Assembly (NCBI GenBank): GCA_023409795.1
Contig: JAEYQX010000169.1
Span: 11,213-75,212 of the forward strand
DNA: 64,000 bases
Direction: 5' to 3'
Origin: Pseudomonadota bacterium
GTDB taxonomy: Bacteria; Pseudomonadota; Alphaproteobacteria; Caulobacterales; Caulobacteraceae
The translations under genes and the position numbers were made by a program. A model generated the notes under the pieces. The model saw only the letters and a list, made by a program, of their open reading frames with translations, was not told the origin of the DNA and did no database searches. How positions within the stretch are numbered: the first letter of the stretch is position 1; each line of letters opens with the position of its first letter. Positions 26,822-36,373 of the stretch are shown here, piece after piece.

Positions 26822-27256
26822 TCAATCGTCGCGATGGACGCGTTCGCGGCGCTCGTGTCGCTCTTGTGCCTCAACCGACAGGGTTGCCGTGGGCCGGGCT
26901 TCCAGGCGACCGATGCCGATCGGTTCGCCCGTGTCTTCGCAATAGCCGTAGCTGCCGTCCTCAATCCGACGCAACGCATCGTCGATCTTGGAGATCAGCT
27001 TGCGCTGGCGGTCACGGGTTCTCAGCTCCAGCGCACGATCTGATTCTGAAGAGGCCCGGTCCACCAGGTCCGGATGGTTCTCGGTCTCGGCCTTCAGGTT
27101 GACGACCGTGCCCTTGGATTCCCGAAGGATGTCTTCCTTCCAGGCCAAGAGCTTGTTTTTGAAATAGGCGAGTTGCCGTTCATTCATGAACGGCTCGTCC
27201 TCGGTGGGTCGATATTCGACAGTGATGTCTTCGACCGGCGACGCTAATGCGTTCAT
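26822..27256 (-). CDS. dksA: DksA/TraR-family RNA polymerase regulator, single-Cys type
   Basis: DksA binds the RNA polymerase secondary channel and, with ppGpp, reprograms transcription. The 144-residue protein has the coiled coil with tip motif Asp63-x2-Asp66-x-Ala68. The zinc-finger region reads C106-x2-T109 ... S127-x2-A130 (YGYCEDTGEPIGIGRLEARP), so three of the four zinc ligands are absent. ATG at 27256 is preferred over the TTG five codons upstream. It lies next to the flagellar genes. Confidence 0.92.
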   Translation of the reverse strand: MNALASPVEDITVEYRPTEDEPFMNERQLAYFKNKLLAWKEDILRESKGTVVNLKAETENHPDLVDRASSESDRALELRTRDRQRKLISKIDDALRRIEDGSYGYCEDTGEPIGIGRLEARPTATLSVEAQERHERRERVHRDD

Positions 27257-27439
27257 AGCACTCACGCTCAAGTTATTCGCAACCCCCTGCGGCGCAAGGG
27301 CCGTATAGGGAAGCGCGCGCCATGGAGCAACAGGGTTCGCGTGTCAGCGGTACGGCAAAGCTTCCGCCGAGCGCTGCAACCGATGTAAATTTGCGCCGCA
27401 GAAGGCTTCAGGGCTGAAAACCTTGAAATTTCCGGTCAC

Positions 27440-27868
27440 TCAAACACGTGATCGTGAAATCTCGCCCTTGGCCATTTCGACCGCTGCGCGCAGTTCGATC
27501 TGATCGAGAACCGATTTCAGGCCCGGGTCAGAATCAGTTGCCGGTCGCTCCTCGCGCAAGCTCTGCGCGAGGCGTGACAGGGCCGCCGCGCCGTCCTGTC
27601 CGCTCAGCAGCGACATCTTCAGCTCATCCAGACGGTCGAGCAGGCCACTGCCCCGCCGGATGGCGCGACGGCGCCGCTCGGTCGGGTCCTCCACCCCCTG
27701 CAGCGCCATCAGGGCCGACACGCCCGCCAGGCTGGAGACGGCCGAGGCGGCTGCGGTCGCCGCAGCCCCGCTGCCCGCCGTGCTCGCAGGCAGGTTGAAG
27801 CCGCCGCCGGCGCGCGCCGGGCGTTGACCTTGTGGCTGTGAGGGGCCGGTGGGGCCGCTGACCTTCAT
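27440..27868 (-). CDS. fliX: Flagellar assembly regulator FliX
   Basis: FliX couples flagellar basal-body assembly to the sigma-54 activator FlbD in Caulobacter. The 142-residue protein has the family's Gly/Pro-rich N-terminus (MKVSGPTG), a central helical stretch with SLAGVSALMALQGVEDPTERRRRAI, and a C-terminal DQIELRAAVEMAK. Divergent orientation to flgI is as in Caulobacter. A half CtrA-like TTAACCA lies upstream at 27917-27923. Confidence 0.93.
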   Translation of the reverse strand: MKVSGPTGPSQPQGQRPARAGGGFNLPASTAGSGAAATAAASAVSSLAGVSALMALQGVEDPTERRRRAIRRGSGLLDRLDELKMSLLSGQDGAAALSRLAQSLREERPATDSDPGLKSVLDQIELRAAVEMAKGEISRSRV

Positions 27869-27929
27869 GATCCATGCTCCCGTTCAGTGCCCATCATGGC
27901 GCTCAAGCGTGACCTCTTGGTTAACGCCC

Positions 27930-27944
27930 CGGCAGAAACTGCCG
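27930..27944 (+). promoter_or_regulatory. ftr-like palindrome (possible FlbD enhancer site)
   Basis: CGGCAG-AAA-CTGCCG is a perfect palindrome 54 bp upstream of the -24 element of the flgI promoter. From memory it resembles the ftr sites bound by the flagellar enhancer-binding protein FlbD. The match to the published consensus needs checking. Confidence 0.5.
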
Positions 27945-27995
27945 CCCGGCAGGGCTATAAACCAAGCAAGTATCTGTATTTCAAAAGCTTTATAA

Positions 27996-28013
27996 ACGGC
28001 ACGATCCTCGCAT
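27996..28013 (+). promoter_or_regulatory. Sigma-54 promoter of flgI operon
   Basis: The sequence has GG (27998-27999), 10 nt, then GC (28010-28011): GGCACG-atcctc-GC, close to the consensus TGGCACG-N4-TTGC. The predicted start is about 25 nt before the flgI ATG. Class III flagellar genes of Caulobacter use sigma-54. Confidence 0.7.
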
Positions 28014-28048
28014 GGCTGTTAAGGAATGTTGCACAGGACGCCTGTCGT

Positions 28049-29161
28049 ATGCAGAAGTTGCTCACCGCCCTCCTCGCCTCGGTCGCCATTGCCCTACCCC
28101 TGGCGGCTGCGCCCGATGCCATGGCCCAGTCGCGGATCAAGGACATCGTCACCGTCGAAGGTGTCCGCACCAACCAGCTGGTCGGCTATGGACTGGTCGT
28201 GGGCCTGAACGGCACGGGCGACACCCTGCGCAACTCGCCCTTCACCCGCCAGTCGCTGGAAGGGATGATGGAGCGCCAGGGCGTCAATATCCGCGGGGCG
28301 AACCTCAATACCAAGAACGTCGCTGCGGTCATGATCACCGCCGACCTGCCGCCTTTCGCCACACCGGGCTCCAAGCTGGACGTCCGCGTCTCGGCCATGG
28401 GCGATGCCAAGAGCCTGCTGGGCGGCACGCTCCTGGTCACGGCCCTGCAGGGGGCCGACGGCGAGGTCTATGCCGTGGCCCAGGGCTCGGTGCAGACCGG
28501 TGCCGTCTCGGCCAGCGGCGGCTCGGGCTCGTCGGTCACCCGTGGCGTGCCCACGGCCGGCCGGATCGCGGCGGGCGGCACGGTCGAGCGCGAGACCGGC
28601 TTCAGCCTGGCCTCGATGCCGGTGCTGCGCCTCAGCCTGCGCAACCCGGACTTCACCACGGCCCAGCGTATCGCCGCCACGATCAACCAGAGCTATCCCG
28701 GCACGGCCCTGGCCGAGAATGGCACCATCGTCGCCATCCAGGCCCCGCCGTCGCACAACATGGCCAGCTTCCTCAGCCGCCTGGAAAACCTGCCGGTCGA
28801 GGTCGATGCCCCGGCCAAGGTCATCATCGACGAGGTCAATGGCGTCATCGTCATGGGCGAGGCCGTGCGGGTCTCTACCGTCGCCGTGGCCCAGGGCAAC
28901 CTGACCGTCATGGTCCAGGAGAACCCGGCCGTCAGCCAGCCCGCCCCCTTCAGCAACGGCGAGACGGTTGTGGTCCCGCAGTCGGATGTCCGCATCGAGG
29001 AGGAGACCGGCCGCCAGATGAGGATCGTCAACGGCGGCACCTCGCTGTCGACCCTGGTGAACGGCCTCAACGCCCTGGGGGTCAGCCCGCGCGACATGAT
29101 CAGCATCCTGCAGGCCATCAAGACCGCCGGTGCCCTGCAGGCCGACATCGAGGTGATGTGA
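28049..29161 (+). CDS. flgI: Flagellar P-ring protein FlgI
   Basis: FlgI forms the periplasmic P-ring, the bushing around the flagellar rod in the peptidoglycan layer. The 370-residue protein has a signal peptide (cleavage near DAMA-QS) followed by SRIKDIVTVEGVRTNQLVGYGLVVGLNGTGD, the family signature, and ends with the conserved LNALGVSPRDMISILQAIKTAGAL. The ATG at 28049 fits the sigma-54 promoter and the signal peptide. Confidence 0.97.
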   Translation: MQKLLTALLASVAIALPLAAAPDAMAQSRIKDIVTVEGVRTNQLVGYGLVVGLNGTGDTLRNSPFTRQSLEGMMERQGVNIRGANLNTKNVAAVMITADLPPFATPGSKLDVRVSAMGDAKSLLGGTLLVTALQGADGEVYAVAQGSVQTGAVSASGGSGSSVTRGVPTAGRIAAGGTVERETGFSLASMPVLRLSLRNPDFTTAQRIAATINQSYPGTALAENGTIVAIQAPPSHNMASFLSRLENLPVEVDAPAKVIIDEVNGVIVMGEAVRVSTVAVAQGNLTVMVQENPAVSQPAPFSNGETVVVPQSDVRIEEETGRQMRIVNGGTSLSTLVNGLNALGVSPRDMISILQAIKTAGALQADIEVM

Positions 29162-29469
29162 TGCAGACCCTGCTCAATCCTGCACAGGTCCAGGCCCTGG
29201 CCGCGACCCCGGCCCAGCCCCACCGCGGCGACGAGGCCCAGCTGCGTCGCACCGCCGAGGATTTCGAGGCCACCTTCCTGTCCCAGATGCTGAAGCCGAT
29301 GTTCGAGGGCCTGCAGACCGATGGCCCCTTTGGCGGCGGCTCGGCCGAGGAGACCTGGCGCAGCTTCCTGATCGACGCCATGGCCCGCCAGACGGTGCGC
29401 AGCGGCGGTGTCGGCCTGGCGGACCGGGTCATGTCCGAAATGCTGAAGATGCAGGAACAGGCGCAATGA
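29161..29469 (+). CDS. cheL: Rod-binding protein (FlgJ N-domain / CheL)
   Basis: This 102-residue protein matches the N-terminal rod-binding domain of FlgJ (RRTAEDFEATFLSQMLKPMFEGL ... DRVMSEML) without the muramidase domain. It would be a rod-cap chaperone; Caulobacter calls it CheL. The ATG overlaps the flgI TGA in TGATG. Confidence 0.88.
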   Translation: MQTLLNPAQVQALAATPAQPHRGDEAQLRRTAEDFEATFLSQMLKPMFEGLQTDGPFGGGSAEETWRSFLIDAMARQTVRSGGVGLADRVMSEMLKMQEQAQ

Positions 29470-29906
29470 CCAGCCAGACCGAATCCGCCAGCCTGCGCGC
29501 CCGGCACTTGATCAAGCTGACCCGTTCGCTGATCGAGCGCATGAGCCTTGAACGTGACGCCCTGCGGGCCCACCGGCCCCAGGACATGGCCGACGGCATG
29601 GCCGAAACCCAGGCCCTGGCCAACCAATATCGGCGCGAGTCGGCCCAGGCCAAGGCCAACCCGGACTTCCTCCGGCTCATCTCGGACCAGGAACGCGCCG
29701 AACTGATCGAGGCCACCCAGGCCTTTGAGACCGTGCTGAGCGAACACGCCCAGACCGTCGATGCCGCCCGCCAAGTATCGGAAGGCCTGGTCAAGGCGAT
29801 CGCTACGGAGGTCGCCGGTGCGCGAGCACAGGGCACAGGTTATGGCGCATCCGGCCACGCTACCGCTGGCGACGGTCGCGCGGTCGCGCTTAATCGCCTG
29901 GCCTGA
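29466..29906 (+). CDS. flbY: Flagellar protein FlbY (FlgN-like)
   Basis: This 146-residue, mostly helical protein (RHLIKLTRSLIERMSLERDALRAHR ...) has a Gly/Ala-rich tail. Position after flgI-cheL and size match FlbY of Caulobacter, and the coiled-coil pattern resembles the FlgN export chaperone. Its start overlaps the cheL stop (ATGA). Confidence 0.8.
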   Translation: MTSQTESASLRARHLIKLTRSLIERMSLERDALRAHRPQDMADGMAETQALANQYRRESAQAKANPDFLRLISDQERAELIEATQAFETVLSEHAQTVDAARQVSEGLVKAIATEVAGARAQGTGYGASGHATAGDGRAVALNRLA

Positions 29907-31520
29907 TTACAGCCTGATCTCCCGATCGACCCCGATGTTGTCGAGAAACTCCCGGTCGTGGCTGGCTACGATGAGGGCCCCCCGATAGGCTCTCAGAACC
30001 TCCTCCAGAGCCTCTACCGCCGCCAGATCCAGGTGATTGGTCGGCTCATCCAATAACAGAAGACTGACGGGCAACGGCCCGCCCATGACGCAGGCCAGAG
30101 CTGCGCGCAGACGCTCGCCGCCCGACAACTCACCGAAACGGCGGCGGGCGGCCAGATTGCGAAAGCCAAAACGGGCCAAGGATTCCTGTGCGTCGTGAAG
30201 GATGCCCTGCGGATGGCATCTTAGCCAAGCCTCGACCAGGTCCTCCTTTTCGTCCAGGCCGCTGAGCCCCTGGTCCAGCCGGGCGACGGGCACCATGCGC
30301 TGAATCCTTCCCCCGGTAGGCTCAAGCGTGCCGTCGATAAGCTTCAGCAGGGTTGATTTGCCTGAACCATTGGCCCCCGTCAAAGCGACGCGCTCGGGTC
30401 CGACTATTCGCAAATCCAGAGGCTCTACCACCCGTCGCTCCTCAGACGGTCCCCATTCCACGTCAGTCATCTCCAGCACGACCCGGCCCGCGACCAGACC
30501 CGGGTCCGGCAGGATCATTGGCACGACGTCCTTGCGTTCAACCTGGGCGGCGATTTCGGTCAAGCGTTGGTCGACAAGCGCCTGACGTCTTGTGGCGAGC
30601 CGTGACAGACGGGCTCCTGTCTCTTCTGCCCTTTGGGTCCTGGCATCCAGCAGGATCTTTGGATCGGAAGAGCCCGCCCGTGACCGGCGCCCTGCCCTGT
30701 CGCGACGGGCCTGGCGCTCCAGGGCTTCCTGGGCTTCATTGCGGGCCCGGGCCACGTCACGTCGAGCCTGGTCGTGCTGGTGGGCCAGTGCGGCCTGCTC
30801 GGCCCGGCGCGTTTCGAAATAATAGTCCCAGTTGCCACCATAGGCCCGCGCGCCGCGATTGCTGAGTTCGATGATCCGGTTCATCGCGCGAAGCAGGGCA
30901 CGATCATGGCTGATGATCACCAAGCCCCCCTGCCATCGCGTCATCCAGGCCAGCAACAACTGGCGTCCGGCCTCGTCCAGATGGTTAGTCGGCTCATCCA
31001 GCAGCAGAAGGTCCGGAGCGGCGAGCGCCGCGGCGGCAAGCCGCAGCCGGGTCTGCTCGCCTCCGCTGAGTACCGCAGTTGGCAGGTTAGGTGACAGCCC
31101 GGCCAGCCCCACCTCAGCAAGAGCCTGCTCCATGCGGCTTTCCAAGGTCCAGTCTGCGTCTGCCAAGTCGTCGTTCGAGCCTTTGCCCGCCAGCACACGC
31201 TCAAGCACAGCCAATTGCTCGCCCAGACCGAGGGTCTGGCCCACGGTCTCTCCTTCTGCGGGCAGATACACCTGCTGGACAACCGCCAGACGGCCTTCAC
31301 GGTATATCGACCCCGCGTGGGGCGGAAAATCGCCAGCTATCAGACGGAACAGGGTGGTCTTGCCCACGCCATTGCGCCCGACGACGGCCGCGTGTTCACG
31401 GCCGAAGCTGAGATTCAGATTGTCGAAAAGGGGTTTGCCGTCAGGCGTGCGGACCACGACGCCGCTGAGCGTCACGAGTGCGGATCCGGACGGGTTTCGG
31501 CTTGGGTTCAGCGAGGGCAT
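29907..31520 (-). CDS. ABC-F family ATPase
   Basis: This 537-residue protein has two ABC ATPase domains and no membrane segments. Walker A sites are GRNGVGKTT (near 50) and GANGSGKST; signatures are LSGGEQTRLRLA and LSGGERLRAALA; each is followed by LLLDEPTNHLD. A linker rich in Arg and Ala joins them. ABC-F proteins act on the ribosome, as translation factors or as antibiotic-protection proteins. The ATG at 31520 has no ribosome site and lies inside a small ORF. Codon use looks slightly less GC-biased than that of neighbouring genes, so transfer is possible. Confidence 0.88.
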   Translation of the reverse strand: MPSLNPSRNPSGSALVTLSGVVVRTPDGKPLFDNLNLSFGREHAAVVGRNGVGKTTLFRLIAGDFPPHAGSIYREGRLAVVQQVYLPAEGETVGQTLGLGEQLAVLERVLAGKGSNDDLADADWTLESRMEQALAEVGLAGLSPNLPTAVLSGGEQTRLRLAAAALAAPDLLLLDEPTNHLDEAGRQLLLAWMTRWQGGLVIISHDRALLRAMNRIIELSNRGARAYGGNWDYYFETRRAEQAALAHQHDQARRDVARARNEAQEALERQARRDRAGRRSRAGSSDPKILLDARTQRAEETGARLSRLATRRQALVDQRLTEIAAQVERKDVVPMILPDPGLVAGRVVLEMTDVEWGPSEERRVVEPLDLRIVGPERVALTGANGSGKSTLLKLIDGTLEPTGGRIQRMVPVARLDQGLSGLDEKEDLVEAWLRCHPQGILHDAQESLARFGFRNLAARRRFGELSGGERLRAALACVMGGPLPVSLLLLDEPTNHLDLAAVEALEEVLRAYRGALIVASHDREFLDNIGVDREIRL

Positions 31521-31578
31521 AGGCGAGCACGAGCAGCGGAGCGGAAAGGGCGAAACCGATTTCCAGGGCGCTGATCAT
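31441..31578 (-). CDS. Possible leader ORF (45 aa, one membrane segment) upstream of the ABC-F gene
   Basis: The ORF starts MISALEIGFALSAPLLVLAY, one hydrophobic segment, then a basic tail (KPKPVRIRTRDAQRRRG). GAGGAGG stands 10 nt before its ATG, the best ribosome site in the area, whereas the overlapping ABC-F start lacks one. Translation through it could expose or couple the ABC-F start. No homologue is known to me; chance is not excluded. Confidence 0.4.
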   Translation of the reverse strand: MISALEIGFALSAPLLVLAYALAEPKPKPVRIRTRDAQRRRGPHA

Positions 31579-31705
31579 GACCGTCGTGCCTCCTCGTCAA
31601 AAATACGCTGGCTGACGAAATAGTGGGGATCGGCCCGTCCCCGCGCAAGGGGAAAAACGCACAAGCCTCTTATGCCCGGGACGCAGGGCTACCTATATAG
31701 CGGCC

Positions 31706-32230
31706 ATGAGCGCTTCAGACCGCACCCTTGCCTTTCGCACTGACCGCCCCGAGCCGGACCGGGCCGCGGCGGCCGCCCGCCGTGCCGAGGCGACCGATCG
31801 CATCCGCCAGGAGACCGGCATCGACGAGGCCCTGATCGGCGCCCTGGTCGAGGGCTTCTATGCCCGGGTGCGCGAGGATGACCTGATCGGCCCGGTCTTC
31901 AATGCCCGGATCACCGACTGGGGGCCACACCTGGCCCAGATGAAGCTGTTCTGGTCGTCAGTGGCCCTGTCGACGGGGGTCTATCAGGGCCGCCCCATGC
32001 CCAAGCACCTGCCGCTGCCGATTGATGCCCGCCATTTCGATCGCTGGCTGAGCCTGTTCGAGGCCACCGCCCGCGACCTGTGCACGCCAGCCGGTGCCGA
32101 GCACTTCATCATCCGCGCCCGCCGCATCGCCGAAAGCCTGGAGCTGGGCGTGGCCAATGCCAAAGGCGTCCTGCTGGGGCCCGGCGAGCGCTATGTGCCG
32201 CCGCAGGCGAGCTGGACGCCCGACGACTGA
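31706..32230 (+). CDS. Group III truncated haemoglobin
   Basis: This 174-residue protein carries the group III 2-on-2 globin pattern: [31 protein letters not shown], then [24 protein letters not shown] with the probable proximal His. It binds haem and O2 or NO; roles are detoxification or redox sensing. The N-terminal ~30 residues are a variable extension. Confidence 0.9.
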   Translation: MSASDRTLAFRTDRPEPDRAAAAARRAEATDRIRQETGIDEALIGALVEGFYARVREDDLIGPVFNARITDWGPHLAQMKLFWSSVALSTGVYQGRPMPKHLPLPIDARHFDRWLSLFEATARDLCTPAGAEHFIIRARRIAESLELGVANAKGVLLGPGERYVPPQASWTPDD

Positions 32231-32238
32231 GTCACAAT

Positions 32239-32253
32239 GTTCCCACAATGTTC
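32239..32253 (+). promoter_or_regulatory. LexA-binding SOS box upstream of uvrA
   Basis: GTTC-CCACAAT-GTTC matches the GTTC-N7-GTTC operator exactly and ends 80 nt before the uvrA ATG. uvrA is a known SOS gene in alphaproteobacteria. Confidence 0.85.
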
Positions 32254-32333
32254 TTGCTGAATCGCAGGAATTCATCCCCATATAGCGACGTCGCTCCGGA
32301 AAGTTACGGGGCCCTTCTGCGTTCCCGGACTCC

Positions 32334-35273
32334 ATGACCGAAAAGCATAACTTCATCCGCGTGCGCGGCGCGCGTGAGCACAATCTCAAGGGCGTGGACG
32401 TCGACATCCCGCGTGAGAAGCTGGTCGTCATGACCGGCCTGTCCGGGTCGGGCAAGTCGTCCATGGCCTTTGACACCATCTATGCCGAGGGCCAGCGCCG
32501 CTACGTGGAGAGCCTGTCGGCCTATGCCCGCCAGTTCCTGGAACTGATGGGCAAGCCGGACGTGGACCTGATCGAGGGCCTGTCGCCGGCCATCTCCATC
32601 GAGCAGAAGACGACCTCCAAGAACCCGCGCTCGACCGTGGGCACGGTGACCGAGATCCACGACTACATGCGCCTGCTTTGGGCGCGCGTGGGCGTGCCCT
32701 ATTCCCCGGCCACGGGCCTGCCGATCGAGAGCCAGACCATCAGCCAGATGGTCGACAAGCTAACCGCCCTGCCTGATGGCGAGCGTATCCTGCTGCTCGC
32801 CCCCGTGGTTCGCGGCCGCAAGGGCGAATACAAGAAGGAGTTTGCCGACTGGCAGCGCCAGGGCTTCCAGCGGGTCAAGGTCGACGGCGAGTTCTATGCC
32901 ATCGAGGATGCCCCTGCCCTCGACAAGAAGTTCAAGCATGACATCGACATTGTCGTTGATCGCCTTGTAACCAAAAAAGGTCTTGAGGGGCGCTACGCCG
33001 ACAGCATCCAGACCGCCCTGGGTCTGGCCGAAGGCATCGCCATCGCCGAATGGGCCAAGGCTGAGGAAGGCCAGGACCCGCGCCGGATCATCTTTTCCGA
33101 GAAGTTCGCCTGCCCCGTCTCGGGCTTCACGATCAGCGAGATCGAGCCGCGACTGTTCTCGTTCAACAACCCGTTCGGGGCCTGCCCGGCCTGCGACGGC
33201 CTGGGCGTCAAGCTGGGCTTTGACACCGATCTGATCATCCCCGACCGCGACAAGACCCTGCATGGCGGGGCCGTCGCCCCATGGTCGCGCGGCACGTCGC
33301 CCCTCTATACCCAGACGCTGCAGTCGCTTTCGGCCCACTTCGGCTTTTCGATGGACAAGCCCTGGCGCGACCTGCCGGACAAGGCGCAGAAGGTCATCCT
33401 GCACGGCACCGGGGCCGAGAAGATCAAGTTCGTCTATGACGACAATGCCCGCAAATACGAAGTCACCAAGGCCTTTGAGGGCGTCCTGCCGAACCTGGAG
33501 CGGCGCTGGCGCGAGACGGACAGCGCCTGGGTGCGCGAAGAGCTGGGGCGCTATCAGTCCGAGACCCCGTGCGAGGCCTGCGGCGGCAAGCGCCTGAAGC
33601 CCGAGGCCCTGGCGGTCAAGGTCGATGCCGCCGACATTGCCGAGATCAGCACCCTGTCGATCTCCAAGGCCTATCTGTGGTTCACCACCCTGGATGAGCG
33701 ACTGAGCGACAAGCAGCGCGAGATCGGGCGGCGCATCCTCAAGGAAATCACCGACCGCCTGCGCTTCCTGAACAATGTGGGCCTGGAATACCTCAGCCTG
33801 TCGCGCGCCTCGGGCACCCTGTCCGGGGGCGAGAGCCAGCGCATCCGCCTGGCCTCCCAGATCGGTTCGGGCCTGACCGGCGTGCTCTATGTGCTGGATG
33901 AACCGTCGATCGGCCCGCACCAGCGCGACAATACCCGCCTGCTGGAAAGCCTGATGGGCCTGCGCGACCTGGGCAACTCGGTCCTGGTGGTCGAGCATGA
34001 CGAGGAAGCCATCCTCAGCGCCGACCATGTGATCGACATGGGCCCGGCGGCGGGCGTCCACGGCGGCGAAATCTGCGCCCAGGGCACCCCGGCCGAGATC
34101 ATGGCCAATCCCCGCAGCCTGACCGGCAAGTATCTGACGGGCGAGCGCGAGATCGAGCTGCCCGCCGATGGCCGCCGTCCGGTCAACCGCAAGAAGATGC
34201 TCACCGTCTCGGGCGCGACCGGCAACAACCTGAAGAATGTGACCGGCGAGATCCCCGTCGGCCTGTTCACCTGCATCACCGGGGTGTCAGGGGGCGGCAA
34301 GTCGACCTTTACCATCGAGACCCTCTACAAGGCCGCGGCCCGGCGCCTGAACAACGCCTCGGCGGCCCCCGCCCACTTCGACCGGATTGAGGGGCTGGAG
34401 CATTTCGACAAGGTCATCGACATCGACCAGTCGCCGATCGGCCGCACCCCGCGCTCGAACCCGGCAACCTATATCGGAGCCTTCAACCCGATCCGGGACT
34501 GGTATGCGGGCCTGCCTGAATCCAAGGCCCGGGGCTATGGCCCTGGCCGCTTCAGCTTCAACGTCAAGGGCGGCCGCTGCGAGGCGTGCCAGGGCGACGG
34601 GGTCATCAAGATCGAGATGCACTTCCTGCCTGACGTCTATGTCACCTGCGACGTCTGCAAGGGCAAGCGGTACAACCGCGAAACCCTGGAAATCGTCTTC
34701 AAGGGCAAGACCATATCCGACGTTCTGGACATGACGGTTGAGGAAGCCGCGCGCTTCTTTGACGCCGTGCCGTCGATCCGCGACAAGATGAAGACCCTGG
34801 AACGCGTCGGCCTGGGCTACGTCAAGGTCGGCCAGCCGGCGACCACCCTGTCAGGGGGCGAGGCCCAGCGGGTCAAGCTGTCCAAGGAGCTGGTGCGCCG
34901 CGCCACCGGCAAGACCCTCTACATCCTGGACGAGCCCACCACGGGCCTGCACTTCGAGGACACCCGCAAGCTGCTGGAGGTGCTGCAGGAACTGGTCGAG
35001 CACGGCAACACCATGGTGGTGATCGAGCACAACCTGGATGTCATCAAGGTCGCCGACTACATCCTGGACTTCGGTCCCGAGGGCGGCGACGGTGGCGGCG
35101 AGATCGTGGCGGTCGGCACGCCCGAAGAAGTCGCCGACAACAAGGCCAGCTGGACCGGCAAATACCTGAAAGAAGTGCTGGACCGGCACGAAACGCGTCG
35201 CCAGGCCCGCGTCGCCGCCCTGGCCAGGGATGCAGCTCCGGCCAAAAAACCGCGCCAGGCCGCCAAGGCCTGA
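32334..35273 (+). CDS. uvrA: UvrABC excinuclease subunit A
   Basis: UvrA recognises bulky DNA lesions as a dimer and loads UvrB in nucleotide excision repair. The 979-residue protein has two ABC ATPase modules (Walker [10 protein letters not shown] near residue 37 and GVSGGGKST near 650), signatures [11 protein letters not shown] and [11 protein letters not shown], and zinc-binding Cys clusters (CPVSG...CPAC; CEAC...CDVC). The start [20 protein letters not shown] is typical of the family. Expression is expected to be LexA-controlled. Confidence 0.98.
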   Translation: MTEKHNFIRVRGAREHNLKGVDVDIPREKLVVMTGLSGSGKSSMAFDTIYAEGQRRYVESLSAYARQFLELMGKPDVDLIEGLSPAISIEQKTTSKNPRSTVGTVTEIHDYMRLLWARVGVPYSPATGLPIESQTISQMVDKLTALPDGERILLLAPVVRGRKGEYKKEFADWQRQGFQRVKVDGEFYAIEDAPALDKKFKHDIDIVVDRLVTKKGLEGRYADSIQTALGLAEGIAIAEWAKAEEGQDPRRIIFSEKFACPVSGFTISEIEPRLFSFNNPFGACPACDGLGVKLGFDTDLIIPDRDKTLHGGAVAPWSRGTSPLYTQTLQSLSAHFGFSMDKPWRDLPDKAQKVILHGTGAEKIKFVYDDNARKYEVTKAFEGVLPNLERRWRETDSAWVREELGRYQSETPCEACGGKRLKPEALAVKVDAADIAEISTLSISKAYLWFTTLDERLSDKQREIGRRILKEITDRLRFLNNVGLEYLSLSRASGTLSGGESQRIRLASQIGSGLTGVLYVLDEPSIGPHQRDNTRLLESLMGLRDLGNSVLVVEHDEEAILSADHVIDMGPAAGVHGGEICAQGTPAEIMANPRSLTGKYLTGEREIELPADGRRPVNRKKMLTVSGATGNNLKNVTGEIPVGLFTCITGVSGGGKSTFTIETLYKAAARRLNNASAAPAHFDRIEGLEHFDKVIDIDQSPIGRTPRSNPATYIGAFNPIRDWYAGLPESKARGYGPGRFSFNVKGGRCEACQGDGVIKIEMHFLPDVYVTCDVCKGKRYNRETLEIVFKGKTISDVLDMTVEEAARFFDAVPSIRDKMKTLERVGLGYVKVGQPATTLSGGEAQRVKLSKELVRRATGKTLYILDEPTTGLHFEDTRKLLEVLQELVEHGNTMVVIEHNLDVIKVADYILDFGPEGGDGGGEIVAVGTPEEVADNKASWTGKYLKEVLDRHETRRQARVAALARDAAPAKKPRQAAKA

Positions 35274-35282
35274 GGCACAAGA

Positions 35283-35316
35283 AAGCCTCCCTGCATCGCT
35301 GCGGGGAGGCTTTTTC
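35283..35316. terminator. Terminator after uvrA (bidirectional)
   Basis: A stem AAGCCTCCC / GGGAGGCTT with a 12-nt loop is followed by TTTTTCC on the plus strand; the minus strand reads AGGCTTTCTTGTG. It serves uvrA and the convergent membrane protein gene. Confidence 0.85.
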
Positions 35317-35335
35317 CTGTCAGGGCCGCCGGGGA

Positions 35336-36208
35336 TCAGGCCGGGTTCGACAGGCGCTGGTAGGCTGCGGCAAAAGGCGCATAGATCAGCGAAAACTGGG
35401 CGGCCATCAGCAGGCCGTTCAGGATAGTCGGGACCAGAAAGCCCACCGGCCCCGCCTGCAAGCTGGCTCGCAGCCGCTCAACCGGGTCCGCCGTCTCGGG
35501 CATGACGACCAGCAGGCTGAGCGGCGTCAACGCGACCGACAGCAGGATGGTGACCAGCAGGGACATCAGGACGGCGATAATGCCCATCCCCAGCAGGGGC
35601 CACACACGCCCCTTGGTCAGCCGCAGCGAGGTCGCCAGACCAAATCGCCCCTCGGCCAGGGTCGCCGGAACCGCCAGGCTGAGCCTCAGGCTGATCCAGA
35701 CCATCAGGGCGACCGCAGCCAGGGCCGCGACGAAGGCGACCAGCCACAGCGCCGGGACACTGGCCGCCAGACCGATCAGCATACCGACCACGGTAAAGCT
35801 GATCATCGAGATCAGGCACAGGGCCACCGCCATGACCAGCTTGACCGCCAGCACCCGCACCTCGTCGCGCCCCAGCCTCAGATAGGCATGGCGACGCTCT
35901 TGCGGCTTCAGCACCGAACGCACCAGGGCCGAGCTGAGCACGGCCCCACCGAGGAGCCCCAGGGGCACCGCATACAGCATCACCATGCCCCAGGCCTGTG
36001 CCGCCGGGGCGACCTGTTCAGGCGTGGGGCTGGCCACGCCTTCCAGCACCTGGGCCTGTTCCAACATCACGACCAGCCACGGCCCGGCCCCGACCAGGAA
36101 CAGACCATAAAGGACCGCAATCAGGCCCGCCCAGGCCAACACGGCCAGAGGCGCACGCCGTGTCAGGCGAAACCCTTCATAGGCACACTCAGCAGCAGGA
36201 AAATGCAT
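35336..36208 (-). CDS. Multi-pass membrane protein, unknown function
   Basis: This 290-residue protein is predicted to cross the membrane about six times (near 22-45, 72-95, 118-145, 150-172, 205-232, 253-275). It recalls the helical membrane domain seen beside glycerophosphodiester phosphodiesterases, but the match is only by pattern. It stands alone between uvrA and trmFO. Confidence 0.75.
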   Translation of the reverse strand: MHFPAAECAYEGFRLTRRAPLAVLAWAGLIAVLYGLFLVGAGPWLVVMLEQAQVLEGVASPTPEQVAPAAQAWGMVMLYAVPLGLLGGAVLSSALVRSVLKPQERRHAYLRLGRDEVRVLAVKLVMAVALCLISMISFTVVGMLIGLAASVPALWLVAFVAALAAVALMVWISLRLSLAVPATLAEGRFGLATSLRLTKGRVWPLLGMGIIAVLMSLLVTILLSVALTPLSLLVVMPETADPVERLRASLQAGPVGFLVPTILNGLLMAAQFSLIYAPFAAAYQRLSNPA

Positions 36209-36373
36209 TCAGCCAAAACCCTTCTCTAGGCTTCCTGTCTAGACGAGAACGGCAGGCGAAGTCTTGGCCCGTGACGCTGGATCGGCGTCCCGGACGGCTG
36301 ATTTTTTGCCGCACCGGCGTGGGTGGAGCAAAGACAGGCTGGCGGCAGCATCAGTCGGGGCTAGAAGGCCCCC

